This document shows positions 55,360-64,000 of a stretch of DNA of 64,000 nt, one piece after another (within the stretch, counting starts at the first letter, position 1; every line of letters begins with the position of its first letter). The notes under the pieces are model-generated. The model had not been told where the DNA came from and made no database searches. It saw only the letters and a program-made list of their open reading frames with translations. Made by a program: the position numbers and the translations under genes. The stretch lies in assembly GCF_001013905.1 (NCBI RefSeq), contig NZ_LN831790.1, forward strand, positions 2,370,001-2,434,000, written 5' to 3'. This DNA comes from Streptomyces leeuwenhoekii (GTDB lineage Bacteria; Actinomycetota; Actinomycetes; Streptomycetales; Streptomycetaceae).

Positions 55360-58300
55360 TCAGGCGGGGACGGGGGCGTCCGCCAGGTCCTCCAGGGTCC
55401 GGCGGGTGCCGGGCCCGACCAGCACCGCCCACTCCCCCGGCACCTCGGTCAGCCAGCCGGTCACCCGGGCGGCGAAGCCGGGGACATGGCGGCCGAGGTC
55501 GACCAGAGCCCGGTCGAAGCGGGCGGCGCCGTCCGGGGTGCGGACGAGGAGGAAGGCGGTGCGGTGCAGCAGGCCGCGCAGGTCGTCACCGTCGCGCCGG
55601 GCGGCGGCGCGCAGCAGGGCGTCCAGCACGGCTGGATCGCGCTCACGGGCGAGGAGGGATTCGAGGAGTTCGCCGCGCAGCGGACGGGAGGCGGGGGTGC
55701 CCGCACCGCCGAGCACCGTGGCGAGCACGACCCGTACGGGCTCGGGGCCGCCGTCCAGCAGCGCGGTGACCAGGGGCGGGAGTGCGGCGCGGGCGGCGGT
55801 GGCCTGGACGGGCTCGTCGGGGTCGAGGCGCTGTGCGACGTAGGCGGCCAGATGGCAGAGCAGCTCGGGGCGCTCGGTCACGGCCTCCCCGATGACGGCG
55901 GCGATCCGGCCGGCGAGCCCGGGCCGGGCCGCGTCGGCGAGTCCCCGCAGCGCCTCCCCCGCGTCGGGGCCGGCCAGCCGCGCCCGGAAGGCGTCCAGGA
56001 CGGGCTCCGGGTGGGTGGGCAGGGCGGCGGCCATCGCCCGCGGCGGAAGGTGGGGGTCGCCGGCCGCGAAGAGCCGCAGTGCCGGGTCGAGGTACCGCCC
56101 GCGGACGGCCGGGTCCTGGACGAGCAGCGCGAGCGCGCCGCCGTGCGGGGCGGCCTCCCCGGGGTCACCGAGCAGGTGGAGGGCGGCCTGGCGCAGTAGG
56201 TCCCGGTCGGCGCCGGAGTGTACGTACGGCGCGGCGCGCAGCCCGTACGTCACCGCCGCCACCCGCCGGGCCGGGCGCGCGTCGCGTGCCCACCGGCCGA
56301 CGGCCCGGCAGACGGCGGACGGTTCCTCCTCGGCCAGGACAGTGAGCAGTTCGTCGGCGCGCCGGTGCGTGCTGCCGGCCAGCACCTCGACGAGAGCGTC
56401 CGGGGCGAGGCGGCGCCGGGTGTGCAGCAGGGCCTGCGCGGCCGTGGCAACGGTGGCGTGCGGGGCACCGGGCAGGGGCCGTTCGTCGTCGAACCAGCGG
56501 ACCAGGAGCGGCTGCACGGTCGCGGGGTCGGCGTCGAGCAGCCGGGCCGCGGCGTCGAGGTAGCGGGGCCCGGGTTCGTGCGGAGGCCCGTCGGCGAGGA
56601 TCAGCCGGCGCAGCAGGTCGGCGCAGATCTCGCGGGGCACGGCCAGGGCGGTCCAGAAGTCCGGTCCGAACTCCCAGGGCGCGGGGCGGCCCGCTCCGCG
56701 CCAGGCCGCGATCCGGTCGGCGAGCAGCCGCAGGACGTCCGTGTACGGCGACGCGTCCGGCACGCGCGGCAGCACCTCGCCCAGCAGCCGCGCCGCCCAC
56801 CAGGAGTGCGGGTCGGCCTCCAGCGCCCGCACCAGGTCCCCGAGGCGGGCCGCGAGGTGGCGGCTGCCCCGGTGGCGGGCGAGGTGCAGCATCGCCTGGA
56901 CGACGGGGCCGATGCGGTGGTGCGGTACGGGAGCGGGGTGGACGCCGGGGGCGCCGCGGTGCACCAGGGCGCCGAGCGCTTGGTCCAGGTCGAGGTGGAT
57001 GCCCTGGAGCCAGTCGGCGAGCTCCTCGTGGGCGAAGCGGTAGCCATTGCCGGCGGGGACGAGAAGGCCCTCGGCGAGGACGGCGGTGGCCCAGCCGGTG
57101 CCGCCGCCGAGCCGCGCCGGCGCCTGCCCCCAGGGGAACACCGATTCGAACTCGGTCCGGTCCAGCGCGCCCCGCCCGGGGGCGAGGCTGCGCCGGGCGG
57201 CCTCGTGGACCTGTCCGGCGACCTTGGCCGCCAGACGGCGTACGGCCGTGCCGCGCAGGCCGTTCTGGGCGGCGAGGCGGACCGCGATGCGCAGGCAGAT
57301 CAGGTCGAGGTAGGCCGCGAACACCTCGTCCCGGTCGACGCGGACCGGCTCCGGGGCGCCGGGGAGGGCGGCGCACACCTCCGACAGCAGCCGGAGCGTG
57401 AGCGGATGCCGTGCGTCCGCCTCCGGCAGGGCGCCCTCCGGGACGCGGTACCGGGCGCGCGCCTGCCGGGCCTCCTCCTCGGTCAGGTCACCGAGGGGGA
57501 CGCAGGGCGGCAGGGCGCGCAGCGCGACCCAGGCCGGCGGGGCGGTGGGCCCGGGCGTCGAGGCTCCGGCCACGGCTCCCGCGGCTCCCTCGTCCGCGGC
57601 GCGAGCACCACCGGCGACGGCCGGGGACCGCCGCTGCCCGCCGGTGTCCACGGTCTCCGGCGGTCTCTCCCCACCGGCAGCCGCTCCGGCCGCCGAAGTC
57701 CGCCCTCCCCCGCCGCACTCCCCACCGGCCGCTCCGGGCCGTCCTCCCCCACCGGCGCCCGCCCCCGCGTCCGGGCAGCCGCTCCGGCCGCCCGCGGCGC
57801 CCGCTCCCGTCGTCGGCCCCGGCACTGCGCCGATCCCGCCCTCGGGCCCAGCCCCGTCCCCGGCGCCGCCCCCGTACAGCGTCTCCCGCCCGAACTCCGC
57901 CCCCGCGCGCTCCCAGTACTCCACCCCGCAGGCCACCACCAGCCGTACCCCCGTCTCCCGCAGCCACCGCGCCGTCCCCTCGGCCCACTCGGACAGGCGC
58001 GGGGCGGGCAGCGGCGGCATCTCCTCGGGGCCGTCCAGCAGGAGCAGCAGGGGGCAGCCGGCCGCGCGGGCGACGCGGGCCAGCCGTTCGGGGGTGGCGT
58101 CCTGCGGGCCGCCGGGGAAGGGACGCTCCGAGGCGCCGACGATGCGGGCGGCCCGGGCCAGTGCCCGGCGCGCGGCGTCGGCGACCGAGGCGTCGTCGTC
58201 GCGCAGATCGGCACCGCGCAGCCACAGCGCGGGCACCGGCGCCGCGTTCGGGGCGCGGCGGGCGGCGAGGGCCGCCAGTGCGGTCGTACGGCCGCTGCCG

Positions 58301-59187
58301 GGCGCCCCGACGAGTCCGAGGACGGGCGCCGGGCCGTCGAGGAAGGCGGTCAGCTCGCGCAGGACGGCGGCCCGTGCGACCGGCTCGGCGGCGGGGGCGC
58401 CCGCGCCCAGGGGTCCGGGCGGGCTGTCCTGGCCGACCGAGGTGGCCGTCAGTTCGACGACGCCCGCCGGATTGAGGTCGGCGCCGTGCGCCGGGACCGT
58501 CGCCGCGTTCTCGGCGAGCAGGCCGGCGAGCGGCCCGTCGGCGTGGTGCGCCGCCGCGGTGCAGCCGGGAGCCCGGGCGAGCAGCGGCACGGCGAAGGCC
58601 GCCTCGCGGTGCCCGGCGCGCAGGGCGGTGCCGAGGACGCCGACCACGGCGCCGGTCGCGGCGTCGACCACCGGCCCGCCGGCCGCGCCGCCGCCCGGCG
58701 CCAGCGCGTCCCGTCCCGCCGTGCCGACCGCCAGCTCCAGGGCCCGGCCGAGCGGGTGGAGGCGGTCGGCGGCGGCGTACGTCACCTCGGTGGTCTCGAG
58801 GATCCGCGCCTCGCGCCAGCCGCCCGCGGCGATCCGCACATAGGTACCGGGCTCGATGCGCTCGCGGACGGTGACCGGGAGGGGCGGAACGCCCAGGCCC
58901 TTGGTGCGCACCAGGGCCAGGGCCCGGTGGGGCAGCGGCACCACCTCGTCGGCGGGCACCTCCCGGACGCCGCCCCGGGCGGTGCGCAGGACCAGGCGGG
59001 GCAGGCCGTGGACCGCTTCGTGGCTGGTGATCACCGTGCCGTGGTGGTCGGCGACGAAGCCGGTGCCGAGCAGGCGGCCGTCCGGGTCGTGGATGCGGAC
59101 CAGGACGTCGTCGGGGGCGTGGGTCTCAGGCCCCCGGTCCGCGACGCGGATGCCGCGTGCGTCCCGGGACCGGTTCCTCGACGCCAT
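55360..59187 (-). CDS. Pseudo-trypsin domain fused to a P-loop NTPase-like domain and helical repeats
   Basis: 1275 residues from the ATG at 59187 (GGGAGG 7 bases upstream). The N-terminal 200 residues are a trypsin-like barrel: His56 is kept (TSHEAVH), but the Asp position is lost (HRALALV where HDLALL is usual) and the catalytic Ser is Ala169 (GGAAGGP in place of GxSGGP). It is therefore probably inactive. A P-loop-like motif follows with Arg300 in place of Lys (GAPGSGRTT), with a Walker B LLLLLDGPEE. A long Gly/Ala/Pro-rich insert (about 465-560) and about 600 residues of Ala/Leu/Arg-rich helical repeats (HEAT-like) make up the rest. It looks like a STAND-type sensor or scaffold. It sits between ribF and truB. 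Confidence 0.82.
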   Translation of the reverse strand: MASRNRSRDARGIRVADRGPETHAPDDVLVRIHDPDGRLLGTGFVADHHGTVITSHEAVHGLPRLVLRTARGGVREVPADEVVPLPHRALALVRTKGLGVPPLPVTVRERIEPGTYVRIAAGGWREARILETTEVTYAAADRLHPLGRALELAVGTAGRDALAPGGGAAGGPVVDAATGAVVGVLGTALRAGHREAAFAVPLLARAPGCTAAAHHADGPLAGLLAENAATVPAHGADLNPAGVVELTATSVGQDSPPGPLGAGAPAAEPVARAAVLRELTAFLDGPAPVLGLVGAPGSGRTTALAALAARRAPNAAPVPALWLRGADLRDDDASVADAARRALARAARIVGASERPFPGGPQDATPERLARVARAAGCPLLLLLDGPEEMPPLPAPRLSEWAEGTARWLRETGVRLVVACGVEYWERAGAEFGRETLYGGGAGDGAGPEGGIGAVPGPTTGAGAAGGRSGCPDAGAGAGGGGRPGAAGGECGGGGRTSAAGAAAGGERPPETVDTGGQRRSPAVAGGARAADEGAAGAVAGASTPGPTAPPAWVALRALPPCVPLGDLTEEEARQARARYRVPEGALPEADARHPLTLRLLSEVCAALPGAPEPVRVDRDEVFAAYLDLICLRIAVRLAAQNGLRGTAVRRLAAKVAGQVHEAARRSLAPGRGALDRTEFESVFPWGQAPARLGGGTGWATAVLAEGLLVPAGNGYRFAHEELADWLQGIHLDLDQALGALVHRGAPGVHPAPVPHHRIGPVVQAMLHLARHRGSRHLAARLGDLVRALEADPHSWWAARLLGEVLPRVPDASPYTDVLRLLADRIAAWRGAGRPAPWEFGPDFWTALAVPREICADLLRRLILADGPPHEPGPRYLDAAARLLDADPATVQPLLVRWFDDERPLPGAPHATVATAAQALLHTRRRLAPDALVEVLAGSTHRRADELLTVLAEEEPSAVCRAVGRWARDARPARRVAAVTYGLRAAPYVHSGADRDLLRQAALHLLGDPGEAAPHGGALALLVQDPAVRGRYLDPALRLFAAGDPHLPPRAMAAALPTHPEPVLDAFRARLAGPDAGEALRGLADAARPGLAGRIAAVIGEAVTERPELLCHLAAYVAQRLDPDEPVQATAARAALPPLVTALLDGGPEPVRVVLATVLGGAGTPASRPLRGELLESLLARERDPAVLDALLRAAARRDGDDLRGLLHRTAFLLVRTPDGAARFDRALVDLGRHVPGFAARVTGWLTEVPGEWAVLVGPGTRRTLEDLADAPVPA

Positions 59188-59234
59188 CGCCGAACCTCCC
59201 GCCGTACACCGTCGCACACCGTGCCCTGGGTCCG

Positions 59235-59264
59235 ACGTTAGGCGGGCGTTGATCGGCAAGGAAA
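59235..59264 (-). promoter_or_regulatory. Candidate promoter of the pseudo-trypsin gene
   Basis: On the minus strand TTTCCT (59264-59259) and TAACGT (59240-59235) are 18 bp apart, about 50 bp before the start at 59187. A 12-bp palindrome CACCCTAGGGTG (59353-59364) lies further upstream. Confidence 0.3.
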
Positions 59265-59381
59265 GATCGCCTGGCGAACGCGCCCCTTTGCGCTCCCCCG
59301 GTTCACTCCGAGCGCCTGCCCGAACGGGTGAACAGAACGGGGGCGATGGATACACCCTAGGGTGGGGGAACCGAGGGGGGA

Positions 59382-59423
59382 CCGTGGAGCGGCGGCGGAG
59401 AAGTCCCCGTGGCCGCTCCACGG
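59382..59423 (-). terminator. truB terminator
   Basis: Perfect 12-bp stem (59382-59393 with 59412-59423), 18-nt loop, 23 bp past the truB stop. Confidence 0.75.
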
Positions 59424-59446
59424 GAAGGACGGCGGGCGGGTCCGCC

Positions 59447-60352
59447 TCAGCCGAAGACGGCCAGGCTCTTGGCCTTGCCCCGCTGGTGCTCGACGAGGGC
59501 CAGGAAGCGGTCCCCGGGGCCGAAGACGGCCACGGCGCCGGCGCCCGCGTACACGTCGGGCATCTCCAGCCGCACCCCGTTGACGAGCAGCCGGGCCCGG
59601 CGGTCGTCCACGTCCCAGCGCGGGAAGGCGGCGCCGGCCGCCTCGGCGAGCGGCAGCATGGTCAGCTCCTGCTGGAGCTGGTCCAGGGTGCGCGCCGCGT
59701 CCAGCTTGTAGGGGCCGACGCGGGTGCGGCGCAGGGCGGTGAGGTGGCCGCCGACGCCCAGGTCCGCGCCCAGGTCGCGGGCGAGGGCGCGGATGTAGGT
59801 GCCGGAGGAGCAGACCACCGACACCACGAGGTCCAGCACCGGCGTGCCGTCCTCGGCGACGGCGTCGCGGACGTCGTACACGGCGAAGGAGGAGACGGTG
59901 ACGGGCCGGGCGGGGATGTCGAACTCCTCGCCCTCCCGCGCCCGCTTGTAGGACCGCACGCCGTCGATCTTGATGGCGCTGACCTTGGACGGCACCTGCA
60001 TGATGTCGCCGGTCAGCTTGGCGACCCCGGCGTCGATGTCCTCGCGCCGGACCTTCGAGGCGTCGGTGGACGCGGTGATCTCGCCCTCGGCGTCGTCCGT
60101 GATCGTCGTTTGGCCGAGGCGGACGGTGCCGAGGTACTCCTTCTCGGTGAGGGCGAGGTGCCCGAGAAGCTTGGTGGCCTTCTCCACACCGAGGACGAGG
60201 ACACCGGTCGCCATCGGGTCGAGGGTGCCGGCGTGCCCGACGCGCCGCGTCCGGGCGATGCCCCGCATCTTGGCGACCACGTCGTGCGAAGTGAAGCCCG
60301 ACGGCTTGTCGACGATGACAAGGCCGTCGGGCGGGGTGTGCTTGGCGGTCAT
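59447..60352 (-). CDS. truB: tRNA pseudouridine(55) synthase
   Basis: 301 residues. TruB makes pseudouridine 55 in the T-loop of tRNAs. The catalytic Asp is in GHAGTLDPMATGVLVL, with the KxxGxTSHD start (DKPSGFTSHD) and the RALARDLG segment. The C-terminal PUA-like part is short. The ATG overlaps the rbfA stop by four bases, a coupled pair. Confidence 0.97.
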   Translation of the reverse strand: MTAKHTPPDGLVIVDKPSGFTSHDVVAKMRGIARTRRVGHAGTLDPMATGVLVLGVEKATKLLGHLALTEKEYLGTVRLGQTTITDDAEGEITASTDASKVRREDIDAGVAKLTGDIMQVPSKVSAIKIDGVRSYKRAREGEEFDIPARPVTVSSFAVYDVRDAVAEDGTPVLDLVVSVVCSSGTYIRALARDLGADLGVGGHLTALRRTRVGPYKLDAARTLDQLQQELTMLPLAEAAGAAFPRWDVDDRRARLLVNGVRLEMPDVYAGAGAVAVFGPGDRFLALVEHQRGKAKSLAVFG

Positions 60353-60795
60353 TCGGCGGTGTCGTCCGTCTCGTCTGCGGGCTTCTTGTACGGGTCGGCC
60401 CCACCGGCGTAGGAGGCGCCCGCGGACGCCTCGCGCACCTTCTCGTCGGACTGCCGCGCCTTGTCGAGGAGGTCCTCGATGGTCCGGGCGGTGTCCGGCA
60501 GGGCGTCCATCACGAAGGTGAGGGTCGGCGTGAACTTGACGCCCGCCGCCCGGCCCACCTCCGAGCGCAGGATGCCCTTGGCGCTCTCCAGACCGGCGGC
60601 TGCGGCCTGGCGCTCCTCGTCGTCCCCGTAGACGGTGTAGAAGACGGTCGCCTCCCGGAGGTCACCCGTGACCCGGGTGTCCGTGATGGTGACGTGAGAG
60701 CCGAGCCGCGGGTCCTTGATCCCGCGCTGCAGCTTCTGGGCCACCACCTCTCGGATGAGGTCCGCCAGCCTCTTAGCCCGCGCGTTGTCGGCCAC
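60349..60795 (-). CDS. rbfA: Ribosome-binding factor A
   Basis: 148 residues. The KH-like core (RAKRLADLIREVVAQKLQRG in pieces: RAKRLADLIREVV, DPRLGSHVTITDTRV, LDKARQSDEKV) is conserved. The C-terminal 30 residues are acidic and disordered, common in actinobacterial RbfA. It assists late 30S maturation and cold adaptation. It lies 55 bp downstream of the DUF503 gene and overlaps truB. Confidence 0.96.
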   Translation of the reverse strand: MADNARAKRLADLIREVVAQKLQRGIKDPRLGSHVTITDTRVTGDLREATVFYTVYGDDEERQAAAAGLESAKGILRSEVGRAAGVKFTPTLTFVMDALPDTARTIEDLLDKARQSDEKVREASAGASYAGGADPYKKPADETDDTAE

Positions 60796-60850
60796 TGGTC
60801 CGTCTCCCGTTCTTTCTTCTCTTCGTTTCGTGCTTGGGTCGGCTCGGTCG

Positions 60851-61144
60851 TCAGTCGTCGTCGCCGTGGAAGCGCCGTCTGACCGACAGCAGCTCCACCT
60901 CGGGGCGGCCGGCGACCAGCCGCTCGCACCGGTCCAGTACGTCGCTCAGGTGCCCCGCGTCGGCGGAGACCGCCGCGAGGCCGATGCCGGCCCTGCGGTA
61001 GAGGTCCAGATGGTCGACCTCGGCGACGCTCACCGCGTACTTCCGCTGGAGCTCGGCGACGATCGGGCGGACGACGGAGCGCTTCTCCTTCAGCGAATGT
61101 ACGTCGCCGAGGAGGAGGTCGAAGGACAGCGTCCCCACATACAT
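60851..61144 (-). CDS. DUF503 (YlxP-like) protein
   Basis: 97 residues from the ATG at 61144; the longer frame upstream overlaps the infB terminator and is not family-like. The DUF503 pattern is complete: MYVGTLSFDLLLGDVHSLKEKRS start (in pieces: MYVGTLSFDLLLGD, HSLKEKRSVVRPI), VSVAEVDHLD and the basic RRRFHG end. YlxP-type proteins are found in the infB-rbfA operon of many Gram-positive bacteria. Role in ribosome assembly or RNA binding is suspected but not shown. Confidence 0.92.
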   Translation of the reverse strand: MYVGTLSFDLLLGDVHSLKEKRSVVRPIVAELQRKYAVSVAEVDHLDLYRRAGIGLAAVSADAGHLSDVLDRCERLVAGRPEVELLSVRRRFHGDDD

Positions 61145-61279
61145 GTGCAACCGGTTCACCCGCCGGTACGGGATCGATGGCCCTGCCATCCGTGTGGACA
61201 GGGACATCAAGAACGGTACCCCGAACGCGCCCGGGGGCTCGACGGAGTTTCCGCCCGCCCCGCGCACGCCCGGGGACGC

Positions 61280-61319
61280 GGCACTGGCCGACGGGAACGA
61301 TGTCCCGTCGGCCAGTGCC
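61280..61319 (-). terminator. infB terminator
   Basis: Perfect 17-bp stem (61280-61296 with 61303-61319), 6-nt loop, 17 bp after the infB stop and 136 bp before the DUF503 start. It suggests a separate promoter for DUF503-rbfA-truB, or regulated readthrough. Confidence 0.8.
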
Positions 61320-61335
61320 CACCGTCAGCCGGAGG

Positions 61336-64000
61336 TTACGCCCGCGGCTTCTCGCGCATCTCGTACGTCGCGATGACGTCGTCGACCTTGATGTCGTTGA
61401 AGTTTCCGAGGTTGATACCGCCCTCGAAGCCTTCGCGGATCTCGGTGACGTCGTCCTTGAAGCGACGCAGACCCTCGATGTTGAGGTTCTCCGCGATGAC
61501 CTTGCCGTCGCGGATGAGGCGCGCCTTGCTGTTGCGGCGAACCTCGCCGGAGCGGATGAGCACACCCGCGATGTTGCCCAGCTTGGACGACCGGAAGACC
61601 TCGCGGATCTCCGCCGTGCCGAGCTCGACCTCCTCGTACTCCGGCTTGAGCATGCCCTTGAGGGCCGCCTCGATCTCCTCGATCGCCTGGTAGATGACCG
61701 AGTAGTACCGGACGTCCACGCCCTCGCGCTCGGCCATCTGCGCGGCACGCCCGGCGGCGCGCACGTTGAAGCCGATCACGATGGCGTCCGAGCCCATCGC
61801 CAGGTCGATGTCGGACTCCGTGACCGCACCGACGCCGCGGTGCAGGACGCGGATGTCGACCTCTTCGCCGACGTCGAGCTGGAGCAGGGAGGACTCCAGG
61901 GCCTCGACGGAACCGGAAGCGTCACCCTTGATGATCAGGTTGAGCTGCTGGACCTCGCCGGCCTTGAGCACCTTGTCCAGGTCCTCCAGGGAGACGCGGC
62001 GCGTGCGCTTGGCGAACGCGGCGTTCCGCTCGCGGGCGGCACGCTTCTCCGCGATCTGGCGGGCCGTACGGTCCTCCTCGACCACGATGAAGTTGTCGCC
62101 GGCGCCCGGGACGTTGGTCAGACCCAGGACCTGGACCGGCATCGACGGGCCGGCCTCGGCCACGTTGTTGCCGTTGTCGTCGAGCATGGCGCGGACACGG
62201 CCGTAGGCGTCGCCGACCACCATCGTGTCGCCGACCCGCAGCGTGCCTCGCTGGACGAGGACCGTCGCCACGGCACCGCGGCCGCGGTCCAGACGGGACT
62301 CGATCGCGATGCCCTGCGCGTCCTGGTTCGGGTTGGCCCGCAGGTCGAGCGAGGCGTCGGCGGTGAGGACGACGGCCTCCAGCAGGGAGTCGATGTGCAG
62401 CCCCTGCTTGGCGGAGATGTCGACGAACATGGTGTCGCCGCCGTACTCCTCGGCCACCAGACCGTACTCGGTGAGCTGACCGCGCACCTTGGTCGGGTCG
62501 GCGCCCTCGACGTCGATCTTGTTGACCGCGACCACGATCGGCACGTCGGCCGCCTTGGCGTGGTTCAGGGCCTCGACCGTCTGCGGCATCACACCGTCGT
62601 TGGCCGCGACCACGAGGATCGCGATGTCCGTCGACCGCGCACCACGGGCACGCATGGCGGTGAACGCCTCGTGACCCGGGGTGTCGATGAAGGTGATCTT
62701 CCGCTCTTCGTCGTTGACCTCGGTCGCGACCTGGTAGGCACCGATGTGCTGGGTGATGCCACCGGCCTCGCCCGCGATGACGTTCGTCTTGCGGATCGCG
62801 TCGAGCAGCCGGGTCTTACCGTGGTCGACGTGACCCATGACGGTCACCACCGGCGGACGGACGACCAGGTCCTCCTCGGAGCCCTCGTCCTCGCCGAACT
62901 CGATGTCGAAGGACTCGAGCAGCTCGCGGTCCTCCTCCTCCGGGCTGACGATCTGAACGGTGTAGTTCATCTCGCCGGCCAGGAGCTCCAGCGTCTCGTC
63001 GGAGACGGACTGGGTCGCGGTGACCATCTCGCCGAGGTTCATCATGACCGCGACGAGCGACGCCGGGTTGGCGTTGATCTTCTCCGCGAAGTCGGTGAGC
63101 GACGCACCGCGCGACAGGCGAATGGTCTCGCCGTTGCCGCGAGGCAGCATCACGCCGCCGACCGACGGGGCCTGCATGGCCTCGTACTCCTGACGGCGCT
63201 GCCGCTTCGACTTGCGGCCGCGGCGCGCGGGACCACCGGGACGGCCGAAGGCACCCTGCGTGCCACCACGGCCACCGGGACCACCGGGACGACCGCCGAA
63301 GCCGGGACGGCCACCGCCGCCACCGCCGAAGCCGCCGCCACCACCGGGACGACCGGCGAAACCGCCGCCGCCACCGGGACGACCGGCACCGCCGCCGCCA
63401 CCACCGGGACGGCCGGCGAAACCGCCGCCACCACCGGGACGACCGGCACCGCCGGGACGACCCGCACCGCCCGGACCACGGCCACCGGGGCCGCCGCCGG
63501 GACGCGGGCCGGCAGCGGGACGCTGCGGCATCATGCCGGGGTTGGGACGCGGGCCGCCGGGACCGGCGGGACGCGGTCCGCCCTGCGGACGCGGCATCGA
63601 ACCCGGGGTCGGACGGGAACCGCCCGGAGCCTGGGGACGGGGACCGCCGCCCTGGGCGCCGCCCGGACCCTGCGGACGCGGACCGGCGGCGCCGCCGGGC
63701 GCGGCCGGACGCGGGGCCTGCGGGCGGGGCGACTGGGGGCGCGCCATACCGGCGTTGCCACCGGAGGTGAAGGGGTTGTTGCCCGGGCGCGGACCGGCCG
63801 GGCGGGCACCCGGACGCGGCGCGGTGGCGCCGGGGCGTCCACCGCCCTGGCCACCGGGACGGCCCTGGCCGCCCTGCTGGCCCTGACCGGCACCCGGACG
63901 GGTACCACCGGGCTTGGGCGCGCCGGGACGGGCGCCGGCGGGCTTCGGCGCGGCCGGAGCCGGGGCGGACGGCGGAGCGGTGAACTCCGGAGCCGCGGGG
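61336..64000 (-). CDS. infB: Translation initiation factor IF-2 (5' end outside window)
   Basis: At least 888 residues are in the window; the start lies beyond base 64000. The N-terminal part shown is Pro/Gly/Arg-rich, as is typical of Streptomyces IF-2 (repeats such as [11 protein letters not shown]). An IF2_N domain ([19 protein letters not shown] in pieces: [16 protein letters not shown]) follows, then the GTPase domain with [16 protein letters not shown] and NKID, and the beta-barrel and C-terminal fMet-tRNA-binding domains. It positions initiator tRNA on the 30S subunit. The usual upstream neighbours nusA and ylxR would lie to the right. Confidence 0.98.
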   Translation of the reverse strand, partial: PAAPEFTAPPSAPAPAAPKPAGARPGAPKPGGTRPGAGQGQQGGQGRPGGQGGGRPGATAPRPGARPAGPRPGNNPFTSGGNAGMARPQSPRPQAPRPAAPGGAAGPRPQGPGGAQGGGPRPQAPGGSRPTPGSMPRPQGGPRPAGPGGPRPNPGMMPQRPAAGPRPGGGPGGRGPGGAGRPGGAGRPGGGGGFAGRPGGGGGGAGRPGGGGGFAGRPGGGGGFGGGGGGRPGFGGRPGGPGGRGGTQGAFGRPGGPARRGRKSKRQRRQEYEAMQAPSVGGVMLPRGNGETIRLSRGASLTDFAEKINANPASLVAVMMNLGEMVTATQSVSDETLELLAGEMNYTVQIVSPEEEDRELLESFDIEFGEDEGSEEDLVVRPPVVTVMGHVDHGKTRLLDAIRKTNVIAGEAGGITQHIGAYQVATEVNDEERKITFIDTPGHEAFTAMRARGARSTDIAILVVAANDGVMPQTVEALNHAKAADVPIVVAVNKIDVEGADPTKVRGQLTEYGLVAEEYGGDTMFVDISAKQGLHIDSLLEAVVLTADASLDLRANPNQDAQGIAIESRLDRGRGAVATVLVQRGTLRVGDTMVVGDAYGRVRAMLDDNGNNVAEAGPSMPVQVLGLTNVPGAGDNFIVVEEDRTARQIAEKRAARERNAAFAKRTRRVSLEDLDKVLKAGEVQQLNLIIKGDASGSVEALESSLLQLDVGEEVDIRVLHRGVGAVTESDIDLAMGSDAIVIGFNVRAAGRAAQMAEREGVDVRYYSVIYQAIEEIEAALKGMLKPEYEEVELGTAEIREVFRSSKLGNIAGVLIRSGEVRRNSKARLIRDGKVIAENLNIEGLRRFKDDVTEIREGFEGGINLGNFNDIKVDDVIATYEMREKPRA
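63265..63485 (-). repeat. Gly/Arg/Pro-coding repeat tract inside infB
   Basis: Tandem imperfect copies of units such as ccaccgggacgaccggc encode a low-complexity [12 protein letters not shown] stretch in the disordered N-terminus of IF-2. Copy number probably varies between strains. It is in-frame throughout. Confidence 0.7.

Noticed and set aside
63265..63485. Regularly spaced repeats that could suggest a CRISPR or minisatellite locus
   Set aside because: They are in-frame codons of the Gly/Arg-rich N-terminus of IF-2.

Overview
The window is a stretch of high-GC actinobacterial chromosome. The gene content and order (rnj-dapA-thyX, dapB-pepR-pnp-rpsO, ribF, truB-rbfA-DUF503-infB), the strong GC bias at third codon positions and the many GTG starts point to Streptomyces. 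Within this otherwise conserved region sits a complete actinobacterial type VII (ESX) secretion locus with a large accessory island inside it.

Layout. (1) 0.2-10.6 kb, housekeeping genes, mostly on the minus strand: RNase J, dihydrodipicolinate synthase, ThyX, two small membrane proteins, dapB, an M16 peptidase, PNPase and ribosomal protein S15. (2) 10.9-17.2 kb: eccD (minus) diverges from eccC (plus), which is followed by a small membrane protein. (3) 17.4-25.2 kb: a minus-strand run of ten genes of ESX-associated type. It holds small WXG-like proteins, a WXG-headed scaffold protein, membrane proteins, and a WXG-headed papain/C39-like cysteine peptidase followed immediately by a lipoprotein that matches the chagasin (I42) cysteine-peptidase inhibitor family. 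(4) 25.5-31.5 kb, plus strand: a CpnT/WXG100_2-headed deaminase toxin, a SUKH-4-like immunity protein, a second protein with a C-terminal deaminase-like Zn motif, a P-loop NTPase with a predicted beta-propeller, and a hypothetical protein. (5) 31.8-39.4 kb, minus strand and partly lower in GC: three intact mycosin-type subtilases, one truncated copy, a membrane protein, a WXG-headed Gly/Ala-rich substrate-like protein and a small ESX-like protein. (6) 39.5-48.0 kb: esxB-esxA, eccB, then divergently eccE, an ESX-associated protein, a DUF397 protein and a Pro/Gln-rich ParA-like ATPase that resembles mycobacterial EspI. (7) 48.3-54.2 kb: a five-gene oligopeptide ABC transporter operon with coupled stops and starts. 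(8) 54.3 kb to the end: ribF, a very large pseudo-trypsin/NTPase protein, truB, rbfA, DUF503 and the 3' part of infB, which runs off the window.

How it fits together. EccB, EccC, EccD, EccE and MycP form the membrane channel. EsxA/EsxB and other helical WXG proteins are substrates or targeting partners. The island between eccC and esxBA carries what look like effectors with cognate immunity. The most notable is the cysteine peptidase with an adjacent chagasin-like lipoprotein, a plausible ESX protease effector and membrane-anchored inhibitor pair. The deaminase toxin with SUKH-type and deaminase-like immunity candidates is the second. Functional claims are inferences from motifs and gene order; no database search was run.
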